From Liopterus haemorrhoidalis (Eukaryota; Arthropoda; Insecta; Coleoptera; Dytiscidae), in NCBI GenBank assembly GCA_963971575.1, contig OZ020615.1, positions 64,427,379 through 64,491,378 of the forward strand: DNA of 64,000 bases, read 5' to 3'. The notes under the pieces are model-generated. The model was not told the origin of the DNA, ran no database searches, and was given only the letters and a program-made list of their open reading frames with translations. The translations under genes and the position numbers were made by a program. Below, piece after piece: positions 46,001 to 56,630 of the stretch (positions are counted from its first letter, which is position 1; the number at the start of each line of letters is the position of its first letter).

Positions 46001-49000
46001 AAATCTCGGTCTTTAATCTGTTAATTGCTTAAGTAATAATTTATTTCTTTTTTCATTAATTATATGTGATTTTTTATTTGTTGTTTTTTTTTGTTTATAA
46101 TCAGTGCAATAAAAAAATATCGGATTCAGATAATGTTTATGAGAGTGAACCAAAATATAAAATACATTTTATTTAAGATTATTTTTTAAACTGATGAGCA
46201 GAAAAAAATCGTAATTTTTTAACTGATAATAAAGAATAAAATATTCTCCTAAATTATAGTAGAAAATAAATTTCAAATACAAATAAAAGCATTTAAAAAT
46301 CTCTCGGAACTAAACCGAAAGCCGAAAAAAAAAAACTATATTTTTGCCGGAACGAAAACCGGAACCGAACTGATATATATTTTTTTATTTGAACCGGAAC
46401 AAAAACCGAAACAAAAAAAAATAACGGTTCGAATCCCTGCATTACTTTCTAAACTTGCCGGTCCGCGAATTTTTTCTAAAGGAAGTTAGGAAGTTAGTTT
46501 TCTGTTAGGAAACGTTGTTTTAAATCAGGCGTTATTGAAATGTCATTCGGTCTGAGCAATTCTGAACGTGATGCTATGGTAATTCCCCCAGAGTAATTTT
46601 ATCGGCGAAGAACCGATTTACATCTGTGCTCATACACAAGGAAAGAACCAATTTAAAGTTGTGTTCATGTACCGGCGAAAAGCGGAAAATTTTTAGAATT
46701 ATGATCGGTTTCATTTTAACAACCAGTCAATAGTCCGTTAAATCGAGGGTTACTGTATGCAGCGGCGGCCGGTTAAGCATGTTTGGGAGGGCAATTGGTA
46801 TGATCGGACAAGGTCGTACTATATCGCTCAACTGTAGTATAGCAACGACAAAGCGTGTCCGATCATGCTGATTGCCCTCCCAACCATGTTTCACCAGCCG
46901 CCACTAACTGTATGATGAAAATATCGTACCTAATCTACAAACAGAAAGGAAACGGCGTAGTGGTTCTCAACCAGGGTGTCGAGGCAGTGTTATTTGAAAG
47001 ATACCGTGAACTCCATAAAATAACTACGGGTATAATACGAAGAAATGAGAGTAAAGTGCTTTAAATTTTTCATATTTTACTTTAGAGTGCCGTTGCAAAA
47101 AATGTTGAGAACCACTGGCGTAGAAGCGTAAAGGTGCAAAAGCCATCGTTGCTATGCGCAAAAAACTAACCTAAAAGCCATATCGCTGTTAAACTAGTAT
47201 TTATTTGAACTAGATTTTCTTTATATTAGTTTTTACCTGCTCGATGTCTTGGTGATTGTTTCGCCTGACGATGATCCATAATTGTAAGACATGCAAGTTA
47301 AATTTAATTGTTAGTAAATACGGTTCTGTTAGATCAAATCTACACCTTACTAATGACGGTCCTGCACAAAATATACAATATTATAATCTAAATATTTAAT
47401 AATCAATTCAAACAGCAAGAGAGTAGACGAAAAATAATTATTGCATATAAAACCTAGAAGACAATCGCATGTCTTTAAAAAGTACGAAATCGGACGACCA
47501 AGAATAGGGGATACGCATAAAATTTAAGGCCTTATCACACTAGAACGCTATCCAAGTCTTATTTTTGTAGGTTTTTTTTCAGGTTCCAAGTCTTCAGGTC
47601 TTGACATATCACACGGTATTTGGATATTAGTTAAGACTTGGAAATTGTTTGTTTACCCATGCGCACATCGTGAAATTATGACAGTTGACAGTTATATTTT
47701 GACATAAACAAAAGACAAAGACGCGTCAGCTGTAAGACCTGGGTAAAAAGACCGAGATATTGTATCCTGTTTCATTTGCCTGGTCTTCAAAACCTAGGTT
47801 TTTTCTTCATACTATCACACGCACAAGACTTCGATTCGAATGCAAAGACTTTAATTTTCCACATTTAGACTTGAATAATAACTCTAGTGTGATAAGGCCT
47901 TTAAAACTACATTTTTTTGATATGTTAATGTTAGTCATGTCACCTAACAAAACAAAAATCACATTTTAATTAATATTACAGCCAAATTTTTTAATTAAAA
48001 TATTGTAAATTTGAAATAAGCCGACAACAGCGCAAAGGTTGCCGAGTAAATACGACTGAGCATGACGTCATACCCCAGACAGCCCAGACTACAACATAAT
48101 CTTTACGTGTGTATATTGTATTGTTCGAGAGTTTTGTATTTGTTTTTAAACAATTTTTCATGCATTTATTATTAAAATGGCAGATAAAGATTTTGTTAGG
48201 GCTCAGAGTAATAATTTACCCAACATTGATGCATTTATGCTCATGGAATATATGAAAAATAATGAATGCTACAGTGCTGAAGAAATACGTGGTGTCAAAA
48301 CAGACTTGTAAGTAATCCATTTATATATTCTATAACTTTATGTAAACAAACGCTGCAACTCTGTAAAATGTAAATATTTATGTAATTTAGATGTCAGAAT
48401 TTTACTACATTGTTTACATGAAGTTACAAAACGTTAGAGGCATAATTGAAATACTGCAATATAGGTTATATATTTTAATATAAAATTTAATTCGGTAAAC
48501 ATGTATAAATCGTTTTTATACAATTAAACTTTATTTTAATTAAAATCACTCTAACTTTACACAATCTATAAAAGTTATACAAGCAAATAAGTTCACGACA
48601 GACTGTGTAGGCTGTACGCTGTACACTGGGTAGGCTGTACGCAGTACATTTAAGTGGGGTATGACGTCACACGTGGTTTCGCGCACTACATACATTTATG
48701 ATTTTTTTAAGCCTTCAAATTAAAAAAAAATGCAAAACTGTTTTTTATGTTTATATGCAACAAGAATATAATAAAAAAAATTTAAATAATGTCTATCCCC
48801 TATTTCACAAACCGGAACGATATTTTCCATAATTTCACGAAATGATTGCGAAAAAAAAATTAATAATAATAATAACTGACCTACTCAAAAACTCATTGTA
48901 GGTTGCTGAAAACTAAAAAATGACGTAAGATGTAAAAGTACAACGTCCGAGTACGGTTTAAAATAAATAACTGGGTCATAGATCAATTTTGTGGACATAC

Positions 49001-52000
49001 AGACATACATAATCTGTCCGGTATTTGAACCCGACCGGGCAATAACGGCATCCGCTACCTCTGCACCCGAAGCCGGCAAAGCATTATAAAAAATAAAAAA
49101 TTAACATACTATTTCATTCAATGTATCTTATTCATTCCAGACGATGATGTCATAGCTTAGTAATGTTAATCTTAATATGGGAACAGTAACTTAGCGTAGG
49201 CTTAGTTTGAAAGAATTTGAACAGTGACGTACAAAAAAGGGGGCTTAAGAAAATAAGATTAAATTAAATAAACAAAATATCACGCAATAGTACAGCAGTG
49301 GCGTACGCAAAAAAATATTTCATGGGTGATATTTCACAACATTGGAATTTATAAATATTGAAAAGGCGAGTAATCTTGAAATACGGTAATAGACCATATT
49401 AGTGTGTCACATACATGTGCTGCCATCTGAGAGCTGAGTCCTCTGGAAGTTTTTGACTGGTTTAAAATACATGTGACATTACTTTGGTTACCTTAATTTT
49501 ATGAATATCAATTTTGGAGCAAAAAATATGTATTTTTGATAAATATATACTAATATATACAGTCCAGATACTTTATATTATAGAATAATGATTTTATAAA
49601 TATATAAATAAGGATTCGAAGATATATTTATAGGTTACGTTCTTTAAATAATATGATAATCAAAATATCTTTAGTATTTATTTAATTAACACTAAGTAAT
49701 CGTTAATATTTTGTTTTAGAATGCATAATGGTGTATTGTTTTGCTCAAAATTGTAACCATTACAGCTACATTCTTAATTGCAAATTTTTTTTACCGATGA
49801 AAATGAAAAACAATAATGGATTTAAAAAAAACCAACATATTGTTCCTTCAAACCATTTAGATATGGCATACACACTTATTGCTATGTTACTTGCCATAAT
49901 AACGATTATTAACGTAAAATTTTGAAAATTAACCTGCAAAACAATATTGTTCTGCAAAATAATATTGTTCTGCAAAAATAATGACATTAAATTATAATGT
50001 ATAAAATAAGAATTTTAATAAATAAATATTGACTTGTAGTTTTGATGTGAAGCATTCTCTTACTTTGAAAACTTAATTTATATTTCCAAAATACAATTTA
50101 ACAAAAATATAACATGCTAAATTCAAATAAAAGGAATCCAACTGCGAGGCGGCAGCACTGAATCCCATTTTGTGACGTACTTACTAATATGGTCTATTAT
50201 AATTTTAGGTGGGGGGTGGTTATGACTGTTTTGGAAATATTTTTGATAAAATCCACATCAAAATAATTTTTTAAAAAATATAATTTGGTCTATTAATAAA
50301 AGAAAGAGCTTTTATTGGATACCCTCCTATATATTAAAAATTTTAAAACATATTTCTCTAAAAATACCTTGATTATATTTTTTTGTAGTTTTTCGTAGTT
50401 TCAGTTTTTTGTCTAAACATGAATCAAAGAACTATATATGTATGCCAAATTTCAACTATCTACATCCAGCCATTTGGCTAAAATTTCTACCGTAAAGACC
50501 AGTGGTTTACAACCTTTTTTGACTCGCGAAACCTTCTCAACATAATATTTGTTATCGCGAAACCCATCTCTAAAATCCTAGATGGTGCACCGTACTTTAA
50601 TTATGTAAAATACACTTTAAACCAAGCGCGCACTCATTATTTTTCGGGGGGGGGTCTCAAAAGTAAAAAAAAAAATCTTAATGGGGCTCAGAAGCAACAT
50701 TTTTTTGTTGGAGGTGGCTCATAACCCTTTACAAGAAAAATTTGTCACTTGAAAACGTGTTTTTAATGTTTGCGGGGGGGGGGGAGACCGTGAACCCCCC
50801 ACGCCTGCTTCAGACTACCATATATGACAATATCAAAATTATCAACAATAAATGTTTTTAATCAATTCCGTTCATAAACCCCCTTATTCAGAATCAAAAT
50901 ATCTTCCAATCAATGTTTTGTGCTAAATCGGCCTTATTTAATATCTACTTTATTCTATTAAATTTTGAACTTTCCATTGACGCAGTAGAAATGCCAAATA
51001 ACATAAACTAATGCCAAAAGTTTTAATGGTCCCCCCTAGAACATCGTTGGGAACCGTACAAAGGCTTTTAGTTATACCTGCGAAACCCTAAAAGACAATG
51101 GTTCGTTTTACGACGCAATACCATTTAAAATAAACCGAAACAAAACAGTGCATAATCTATAAACGTGTATTAAAACCCGATTTTTTAATTCTGTCAAGTT
51201 CTACGTCTCCTTTTAAGGAGTTGGTGCAAAATTAGGTCAAGGATTTTGAGTAATTCAAAAAACTGAATCAATAATTACTTAAGCGACAAATTAATAAAGT
51301 AAAAATTCAAAATTACGAAAAAAATATGTAAGTTTTAGATAAAACTCTAACTAATTAAAACGTTTCATGTTTATTAACTTTTCAGTGTAATGTTACAACT
51401 TGCAATTTAATTATTGTAATATGAACATAGCATTAGTCATAACTTATTCTGTTTGAATGTATTCAAATGTTCTAAATTAGCATTAGCAAAGAAATGATGT
51501 CATGTATATAAAAACACAGTTTATGCAACTTAAAAAAATGTTTTAAGCTTCCTACTAGGGTTCAGGGCGTAACGAGAAGGATTATTTATAGATTTCTTCG
51601 TCTTTAATTCCTAACAAAATATTTAGAGCAAAACATTCAGTAAAGCGACACCAAAAACATTTTAAAAACAAAAAAACACAGTTAGATATGAATTTAAAAG
51701 AAAACTGACAGATTTACAATGATTTTTGAGTAAATTTTGAAATTATTTCCATGAATAAACACTATTTCTAAAAGCCGGTATTAGAATGTTGACTCGTCAG
51801 GTATAAATATCAATTAATATAACTGCGTACTTAAATTCAAGACTAAATTATTACGTAATGAGTTAAATTACAAAAATAGCCGGTGAAATATTAGAAAAAA
51901 AAACAGTTAAATACGTCAAAAATCAACCCCAAACCAATAAAAATATCAATTAATAAGTAATATCTACCTAGTTGTGCTTTTGAAGAAGTTGTTAGATTCT

Positions 52001-52155
52001 CTATTCATAAGCTCAGATCTAAATTTCGACATCTCCTCTTCCATTTTCCTCATTTCAGCATCAAATCTTTCTCTGATATTACTGAATTCGGTGTCAATAA
52101 CGCTAAAGTCACCCAATTTAATGGGGATCTGTCGGTTTAATCTGCTATCTGCCAT
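43082..52155 (-). CDS. Small heat-shock protein, HspB8/CG14207-like, 3 coding exons
   Basis: ATP-independent holdase chaperone; the Drosophila relative CG14207 is usually treated as the HspB8 orthologue that works with BAG3 (Starvin) in chaperone-assisted autophagy. Canonical exons on the minus strand: 52155-51968, 45207-45015, 43276-43082; phases 2 and 0 agree, giving 191 residues. Seen: N-terminal IPIKLGDFSVIDTEFSNIRE and a charged helix (RFDAEMRKMEEEMSKFRSEL); alpha-crystallin domain about 85-170 split over exons 2 and 3 (KLRFDVSQYAPEEIVVKTVD, then VYREYNREFLLPKG); C-terminal tail GETMIPIAHK with the I-x-I motif that docks oligomers. The first intron is 6.8 kb and filled with transposons and an alternative first exon. 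The 3' end converges on ASZ1 with a satellite array between. Confidence 0.93.
43398..44125 (+). mobile_element. R element copy 5, rearranged
   Basis: A fragment of the 3' arm (43398-43548) is followed directly by a piece with the variable insert (43636-43715, CATGGTTAGCGCTCTCGCG) and a full 3' arm. The piggyBac copy at 44160 lies 35 bases beyond. Confidence 0.65.
44160..44681 (-). mobile_element. piggyBac deletion derivative, second copy
   Basis: Same family as 9637-10146 in the opposite orientation: TTAA-flanked, ends CCCTTTACTGCAT / ATGCGGTAAAGGG, and the same transposase remnant (NRFEDIK-type block, disrupted). The 75 bases outside one end are shared with the other copy. Confidence 0.8.
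44740..44876 (+). mobile_element. Retrotransposon 3' end with (AAAT)n tail
   Basis: A hairpin of GGAAGCC and GGCTTCC followed by (AAAT)n, as at LINE 3' ends; no coding part. It lies in the sHSP gene downstream of the second piggyBac copy. Confidence 0.35.
45424..45857 (+). mobile_element. mariner deletion derivative
   Basis: Inverted ends share AATAAGTCTCCGGTCTGAC / GTTAGACCGGAGACTTATT. Inside is the transposase start MDKK and then, in shifted frame, VEAKQWLDKRYRDSAPGKST, the helix-turn-helix region of mariner transposases, joined to the C-terminal block ERWNECITLEGEYVDE-like sequence (frameshifted). The catalytic middle is missing. Confidence 0.75.
45915..46510. mobile_element. hAT-like sequences nested in the sHSP intron
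   Basis: Starts CAGTGTTTCCCAACCGCCAG and encloses a degraded relative of the CGGTTC-rich element (about 46100-46440, ending GGTTCGAATCCCTG). Exact ends and duplications are not clear. Confidence 0.5.
46760..46906. mobile_element. hAT-type MITE, 147 bp
   Basis: Strong inverted repeat (GGGAGGGCAATTGG... / ...GATTGCCCTCCC; ATGATCGGACA / TGTCCGATCAT) with an exact 8-base duplication ACTGTATG. It inserted at the very end of the Tigger-like element 45317-46755. Confidence 0.8.
46960..47122. mobile_element. Small hAT-like MITE
   Basis: AGTGGTTCTCAACCAGGG and inverted TGTTGAGAACCACT bound a 160-bp insert; GGCGTAG occurs on both sides. Confidence 0.5.
47237..47292 (-). CDS. Alternative first coding exon of the HspB8-like sHSP
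   Basis: Inside the first intron of the sHSP gene the minus strand reads ATG then SYNYGSSSGETITKTSS and ends with a GT donor (AG|gtaaaa) in phase 2, exactly the phase the exon at 45207 accepts. No AG acceptor lies just upstream (an in-frame TAA follows the nearest AG), so it reads as a first exon rather than a cassette. Joined to exons 2 and 3 it would give a 147-residue protein with the whole alpha-crystallin domain but without the charged N-terminal helix of the 191-residue form. A separate promoter above 47292 is implied. Sequence-based inference; transcript data not available. Confidence 0.7.
47527..47902. mobile_element. MITE with AGGCCTTATCACACTAG ends
   Basis: AAGGCCTTATCACACTAGA and its inverted TCTAGTGTGATAAGGCCTT bound a 376-bp insert that interrupts a stretch still continuous in the copy at 36142-37091. 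Non-coding. Confidence 0.65.
48177..48307 (+). pseudogene. First exon of the second gene of a THAP/ISL2EU-like element
   Basis: ATG then ADKDFVRAQSNNLPNIDAFM and EYMKNNECYSAEEIRGVKTD, ending in a donor gtaagt. The ...EIRGVK motif resembles the N-terminus of the YqaJ-nuclease companion protein of ISL2EU-type elements (recalled family knowledge, not searched). The remaining exons are deleted. Confidence 0.5.
48860..49085 (-). mobile_element. tRNA-derived SINE
   Basis: Minus strand begins GCCGGCTTCGGGTGCAGAGG (A box TGCAGAGGTAGCG), B box GGTCGGGTTCAAATACCGG, then about 130 bases of body and a (TTA)n-like tail at 48860-48880. Located in the sHSP first intron. Confidence 0.6.
49388..50198. mobile_element. 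THAP-bearing transposon family 2, in sHSP intron
   Basis: Same termini and same THAP start (MVYCFAQNCNHYSYILNCKF at 49728) as the ASZ1 intron copy, without the internal insert; 811 bp. The frame stays open for 65 residues but lacks the rest of the THAP fold. Confidence 0.75.
50220..51095 (-). mobile_element. Diverged R element fragment with hAT-like insert
   Basis: TATGCCAAATTTCAACTATC and GGCTAAAATTTCTACCG are R-body sequence in reverse; the stretch 50502-51050 begins AGTGGTTTACAACCTTTTTT and ends GTTGGGAACC, like a hAT insertion; R terminus TACCTGCGAAACCC resumes at 51074. Confidence 0.45.
51096..51960. other. sHSP intron segment, nothing recognised
   Basis: AT-rich intron sequence between R remnant and exon 1; no repeat family recognised. 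Confidence 0.4.
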
Positions 52156-52264
52156 TTTGCACTACACAAACACAACACTTAAAACAATATTCACTGCACT
52201 GTTGCAACGAAAGTCTGTCTCTGAATGACTCTTCGTGGTAGGTGATCGTTTTAAATAGAATTTC

Positions 52265-52284
52265 TTTTATGCGCATGCGTATAT
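52265..52284. promoter_or_regulatory. Palindromic GC motif upstream of sHSP exon 1, NRF1-like
   Basis: About 115 bases upstream of the sHSP start codon, in otherwise AT-rich DNA, stands TGCGCATGCGT, which matches the nuclear respiratory factor 1 (erect wing) palindrome. An A/T-rich CATAAAAG follows on the minus strand. No clean three-unit heat-shock element was seen, so constitutive expression is possible. Position supports a core promoter; factor identity is inference. Confidence 0.35.
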
Positions 52285-52289
52285 GAACC

Positions 52290-53184
52290 TACCCACATAG
52301 AAAATACAATCTGGGATCTAAAATACGTTTTACATACAAAAAAATAATTAATTAAATATTTTATTGTTAGTTTTATTAAATAATTAGTGTTAAAATACAA
52401 TTTAAAAGGTATAAACTATTGATTTTTTAATAAATAAACGTACACACTATTGTTTAAGTGCGTGAAAATTAATTATAAAAGAGACCGCGATTTTTTAAAA
52501 TGTCTGTTGTTTACATCGTAGAACAATCCAGAAAATTTTCCTACACTATTTTCAATGAATATTTAAATTGTGAGTCAAGTATTTTACGTATTTGGTCAAA
52601 GAATAATGCAAGATGATTTTATTTATTTACTTCTTGACTTATATGGTCAACAGTTGTCAACAATAAAAAATAAGACAGCTCATTAAATAAAAATTTCAAT
52701 TCATTAAACTATATTGTGTTATACAATAAATTTATATCATTTATATTTTGTGTAGCAGCCAGAATATTTAACTGGCAAAGTAACAATTCATATTTAAATT
52801 GGCCTATATTATACACGATTGCACTTAAGAAGCCATTTTGCATATTTAAAAACGTTTTATTATATCATGTTACAATTAATTACGTATGTTTACACATATC
52901 AATTTTCATTAATGAGTAAATCAATTATGCTTCAACACATACGCGAAATACAGGTTATGAAAATTAAATTTTCTGTAATTTTTTTTACGTTTCATAACCT
53001 TAAAAACTTAACATGATGGACATCTCAAAAGAGAATGACGTAATTTTTTTATTTACTTAAGCATACAACTTAATAAGTTAATGTTGACTTAACAGAAGTG
53101 TTTAAGATTGGAACTGGACAAAAAATGAACCACTTATGACGAGTGGAAGTGAAATTTTAACTTTATTAAGGTAACCTGAAATGA
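52290..53184. other. Upstream of the sHSP, nothing coding seen
   Basis: AT-rich; short open frames only. Confidence 0.4.
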
Positions 53185-53506
53185 TTATTAAAAAACTGTT
53201 GATTTTGATGTGATTATAGAACAAATATTTTAAGACATTCAGTATTATGTTGGCTTCTTACATTTATTAAATACCTATAAAACCCTGAAATGTGTGAAAA
53301 TTCACACTTCACACACATTTTTTTTATCTAATTCCCAGTGGCGGCGCCAGCGGGGGGGTCCGCCGCCCCCACAAATTGCTCTGGCTCCAGTTGCTCCCCC
53401 AGAATTGTTTGGAAAAAAATGTATTTTTTCATTGCTAAATTATGGTTAATAATGTTACGTATTTTTTGAATTTATGGCGAAGGTAGTTTGCGTCTTTTTA
53501 TTAAAT

Positions 53507-54395
53507 TAAAAATTGATGTGAAGTGTTAATTTTCACACATTTCAGGGTTTCGCAGGTATATAATAAGTGAAGGCGGCATGCCGAGAGTGTAGAACGAATA
53601 TTGCTTTGTAGTTACCACGGCAAAATGAACGATATTCTTAAAATAATTTATTGTCTGTTAATCTAAGAGCTTTAAAAACAAATTTTATTGTAAAATATTT
53701 TTTTGATAATTTTAATTAGCATACCTAATACCATTATTTAGGTTTCTAAATATGTGCAGTATTTTTGTTATATAGCAAGGTTCATTAATATTTTGAAAAT
53801 TGCGCCTATGGTTCCATTGGTTGTTTTAAGGTATATGCTCCGCCCTTTTGGTTTCGTATACATGACACATAGAAAGAAAATATAATTTCAACTAGTTATT
53901 AAATTTACGCTCTTAAAAATTAAATGCAACATTTGCCAAAATATAACTAGAATTTTGACAAAATAATTTAAACAAGCTACCTGGAAGCTAACCTTAGTTT
54001 GCCGCGTAGCAAGCAAGCAAGTTAACCAATTAGACCAGGATTCGCCTTCTAGTATAATGTGTTACATAACTATAACTTTTGTACATCGTCAACAAAAAAA
54101 AAAACAAAAAATGCGTTATTTTCCAGTTCACACCAATGTACATTACTTAGATTTTTTTTCAGATTTTTAGTTTAAACCATCTGGACTACAGGATTGGAAC
54201 AACATTTTTTTTTGCACAATTTTGGAAAAATCGCATCAATATAATTTTGCAAAAAAATATTGATCGTAAATCCACGTACTAAGGGCTTTCATTTGATACC
54301 CTACTCAGTATTTTAAAAAAATATATTTTTTTTCAATGACATATTTGTTTAAATTTTTAGGGGGATATGTTTTTTTAGATTTGGTTGTACCTAAA
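53507..54395 (-). mobile_element. R element copy 6
   Basis: Inverse orientation; variable insert at about 53985-54055 similar to that of copy 1 (CCTGGTCTAATTGGTTAA on the minus strand). The 5' terminus is cut close to the hAT element at 54441. Confidence 0.7.
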
Positions 54396-54440
54396 AATGT
54401 AATAAAAAAAATAATAACAGCTGATTCTTGTGTGTAGAAT

Positions 54441-54811
54441 CAGAGCCGCAGTAAGGAAAACTTGCGCTAGGGGCAGAGCCGTGTTTTGGCGCCCTTAGCA
54501 AATAAAAACAAGGTTCTCACCTCCCAAAATCTAAGTGACGAGCAAAAAAAAGGGGGTTCTCCCCTCCCAAAATCCAAGTAACGAAAAAAAAAAGGTCCTT
54601 ACTTCTCAAAAATCCAAGTGACGAGCAAAAAAAAGGTCCTCATCTCTCAAAATCCAAGTGACGAGCAAAAAAAAAGGTCCTTACCTCCCAAAATTCAAGT
54701 GACGAGCAAAAAAAAAGGTCCTCGCCTTCACAATGGCGCCCCTTAGTCAAGCCCGTCAGCGTCCTTTTCTTCCTTAGTGCGCCCCCTCCTCCCCCCCTTA
54801 CTGCGGCTCTG
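54441..54811. mobile_element. Different hAT family carrying the same minisatellite
   Basis: Ends CAGAGCCGCAGTAAGG / CTTACTGCGGCTCTG with an exact 8-base duplication TGTAGAAT (54433-54440, 54812-54819). The termini are unrelated to the TAGGGTGACC family, yet 54510-54722 holds about six units of the GGTCCTC..CCCAAAATCCAAGTGACGAGC minisatellite. Confidence 0.8.
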
Positions 54812-54819
54812 TGTAGAAT

Positions 54820-55568
54820 GTATTGTGTAGTGTTCAGTAAGCTCTGCCTACTATAATACGTCATGTATATAAATATGTATTTCTTTACTTTTCATTCAAC
54901 CTATTTAATTATGAAATCTTTATCAAAAAGGAACAAATCACATATTTTTTTATATGATAAATTTGTAAATTTATATTTAAAATGTTTCTAATATGGTAGT
55001 GTTAGAAATTTTCCATGTAATATATGAGTTGGTTACGTGTATTGGTATGTAGGTAGGTAGGTAGGTATCGATTAAATACTTTTTAGTCCTATTTCTTGTT
55101 GTACAACCGTGTACACCTACATTGCTCATATCTTTCTTGGAATTTGTTACGAAAGCTCTAAGGGGCCGGGAGGGAATGTATCTGTCTGGCTGTGGCGTCG
55201 CGTAAGTCGACTATTTTTGTCCGGATTCTGGCGCGATATCCCTTTGGATAAATATAGAACTACTGTTACCAGCTGTCATACAATGATAACTGGATGAAGA
55301 CCAATTAAAAAAATATATTGACAGCAAATTTTATATTAAAAAATATAATTAAATATAATAAATTATCTACGCTGAAAATATCGAGGAACTACAAAACAGA
55401 ATTACCGAACAGTGTGCCAATTTAACTCCTCAAATTCTTATAAATTATTTTAATAGTATAAAGACGAGTAAATTTGTGTCTGCTGGAAAACGGTGGTCAT
55501 TTTGAACAGCTTCTTTAGTTTTTTATGTTTATTTTTCTGTACCTGTGAAATCAAAAAATATATTCTAT
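54820..55568. other. Intergenic, GC-richer patch unrecognised
   Basis: 55060-55300 is richer in GC than its surroundings (GGGGCCGGGAGGGAATGTAT) with a GGTA run at 55046-55067; no frame recognised. Confidence 0.3.
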
Positions 55569-55569
55569 A

Positions 55570-55965
55570 AGTCTGTTCCAAACGGTTAAGCGGAACTAAA
55601 TGGGAATTTAGTTCTTTTAGGTTGTCACGAGAAGGGACCTTGCTTGGGTTATTTCATTTTTCACGTTGGGATGTCAAAATTTAAAATTCCAACAATGAAA
55701 CCATGGAAACGAATGACATATGTCAAAATTAAATATTTTTTTTAGATATTTTAATGACAAAAAAATAAATAAATGGGAAATTTGTATTAAGAATGACACA
55801 AAAAATCAAAATATGACATTTTAAAATGATATTAGCCTTAACCAAAAAATGTTTATTGTAAGTATGATTTACAAAGCTTAAACAAAACGGCCGAAAGGCA
55901 CGATTTAAACGATGAAAGTAACTAGATTGCAAAATCTAGTTCCGCTTAACCGTTTGGAACAGACT
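55570..55965 (+). mobile_element. MITE-A copy
   Basis: Complete copy with a small internal deletion (about 10 bases missing near 55815). Confidence 0.85.
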
Positions 55966-56144
55966 GTATAATAATAATTTATTATTGTGCTGCCCTTAAA
56001 ATCTCATTCTTGTTTTCCAAAATTTAATAACATATTTAAACAAAAATATTCATCCTTGAATTAGATGGTTACGTCCGTAAAATATAATAAGATGAGGAAG
56101 TAATGGTATTCGGACTGGTCAGAAATTAAAATTAAAACAATATT

Positions 56145-56192
56145 TTAACTTCGCTAACGTTTCGATTTAATATTAAATCTTCATCAGAGCTA
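56145..56192 (-). ncRNA. Candidate hammerhead-type ribozyme motif
   Basis: On the minus strand CTGATGA (56187-56181) is followed by a 5-bp stem GATTT..AAATC with a 6-base loop and then CGAAAC (56164-56159), the conserved order of a hammerhead core, then GTTAGC. AACGTT makes a self-complementary stem III as in dimeric hammerheads of Penelope-like elements. Stem I is short and not clear. Confidence 0.35.
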
Positions 56193-56432
56193 GGTTAAAA
56201 AGTCACAAAATAAAATAAATTGGTCTGATAAATAAAATAGATCGTCCACATACTGTGAGAAGTCATTGAACTTCTTCTTAAAAATATTCATTTTTTGAAT
56301 GTAAATTCCAAATTTTTCTCTGCAAATCTTTCCGAAACATGTAGTCTGTGGTTCTATCTGTTTTCTTATTATTACCTCTTCCCATGTTCGTTGACTTAAA
56401 TTTTTCTGCACCTTCATAAAAAAGGATAATAC

Positions 56433-56630
56433 ACAGTAAGTGTATTATCTGCCTTGTTTATTTCAATATCTTATTAACCTTTTTTATATTAAAAAAAATC
56501 ACTTGCTAACCTAGTTGCTACGCCCATGCCCTAGTTGTAACTTATTTTAAATTTCCCGCTATACTGTATTTGATCAGTGTAAATCGTACTCGGTTCGCAG
56601 CGCTATCTACTTTGAAATAGACCATAGTTT
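56433..56630. mobile_element. Terminal fragment of the 2308-3538 family
   Basis: Nearly identical to 3340-3538 (GTGTATTATCTGCCTTGTTT; ACTTTGAAATAGACCATA), one end only. Confidence 0.65.

Larger units (their letters stand above)
45317..46755. mobile_element. Tigger-like element, nested host of other insertions
   Basis: Left end GTAAACCCTCCATTTAACGG and right end CCGTTAAATCGAGGGTTACT-G are inverted and TA-flanked. The interior holds a mariner deletion copy (45424-45857) and hAT-like sequence (about 45915-46480). It lies in the first intron of the sHSP. Confidence 0.65.
47503..48804. mobile_element. THAP-family 1 DNA transposon, second copy
   Basis: Same termini as 36142-37091, in inverse orientation: AATAGGGGATACGCAT at left, ATGTCTATCCCCTATT at right. 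It keeps the second gene's first exon (48177-48307), lacks the THAP coding part, and has a separate 376-bp inverted-repeat MITE inserted at 47527-47902. It sits in the sHSP first intron. Confidence 0.75.
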
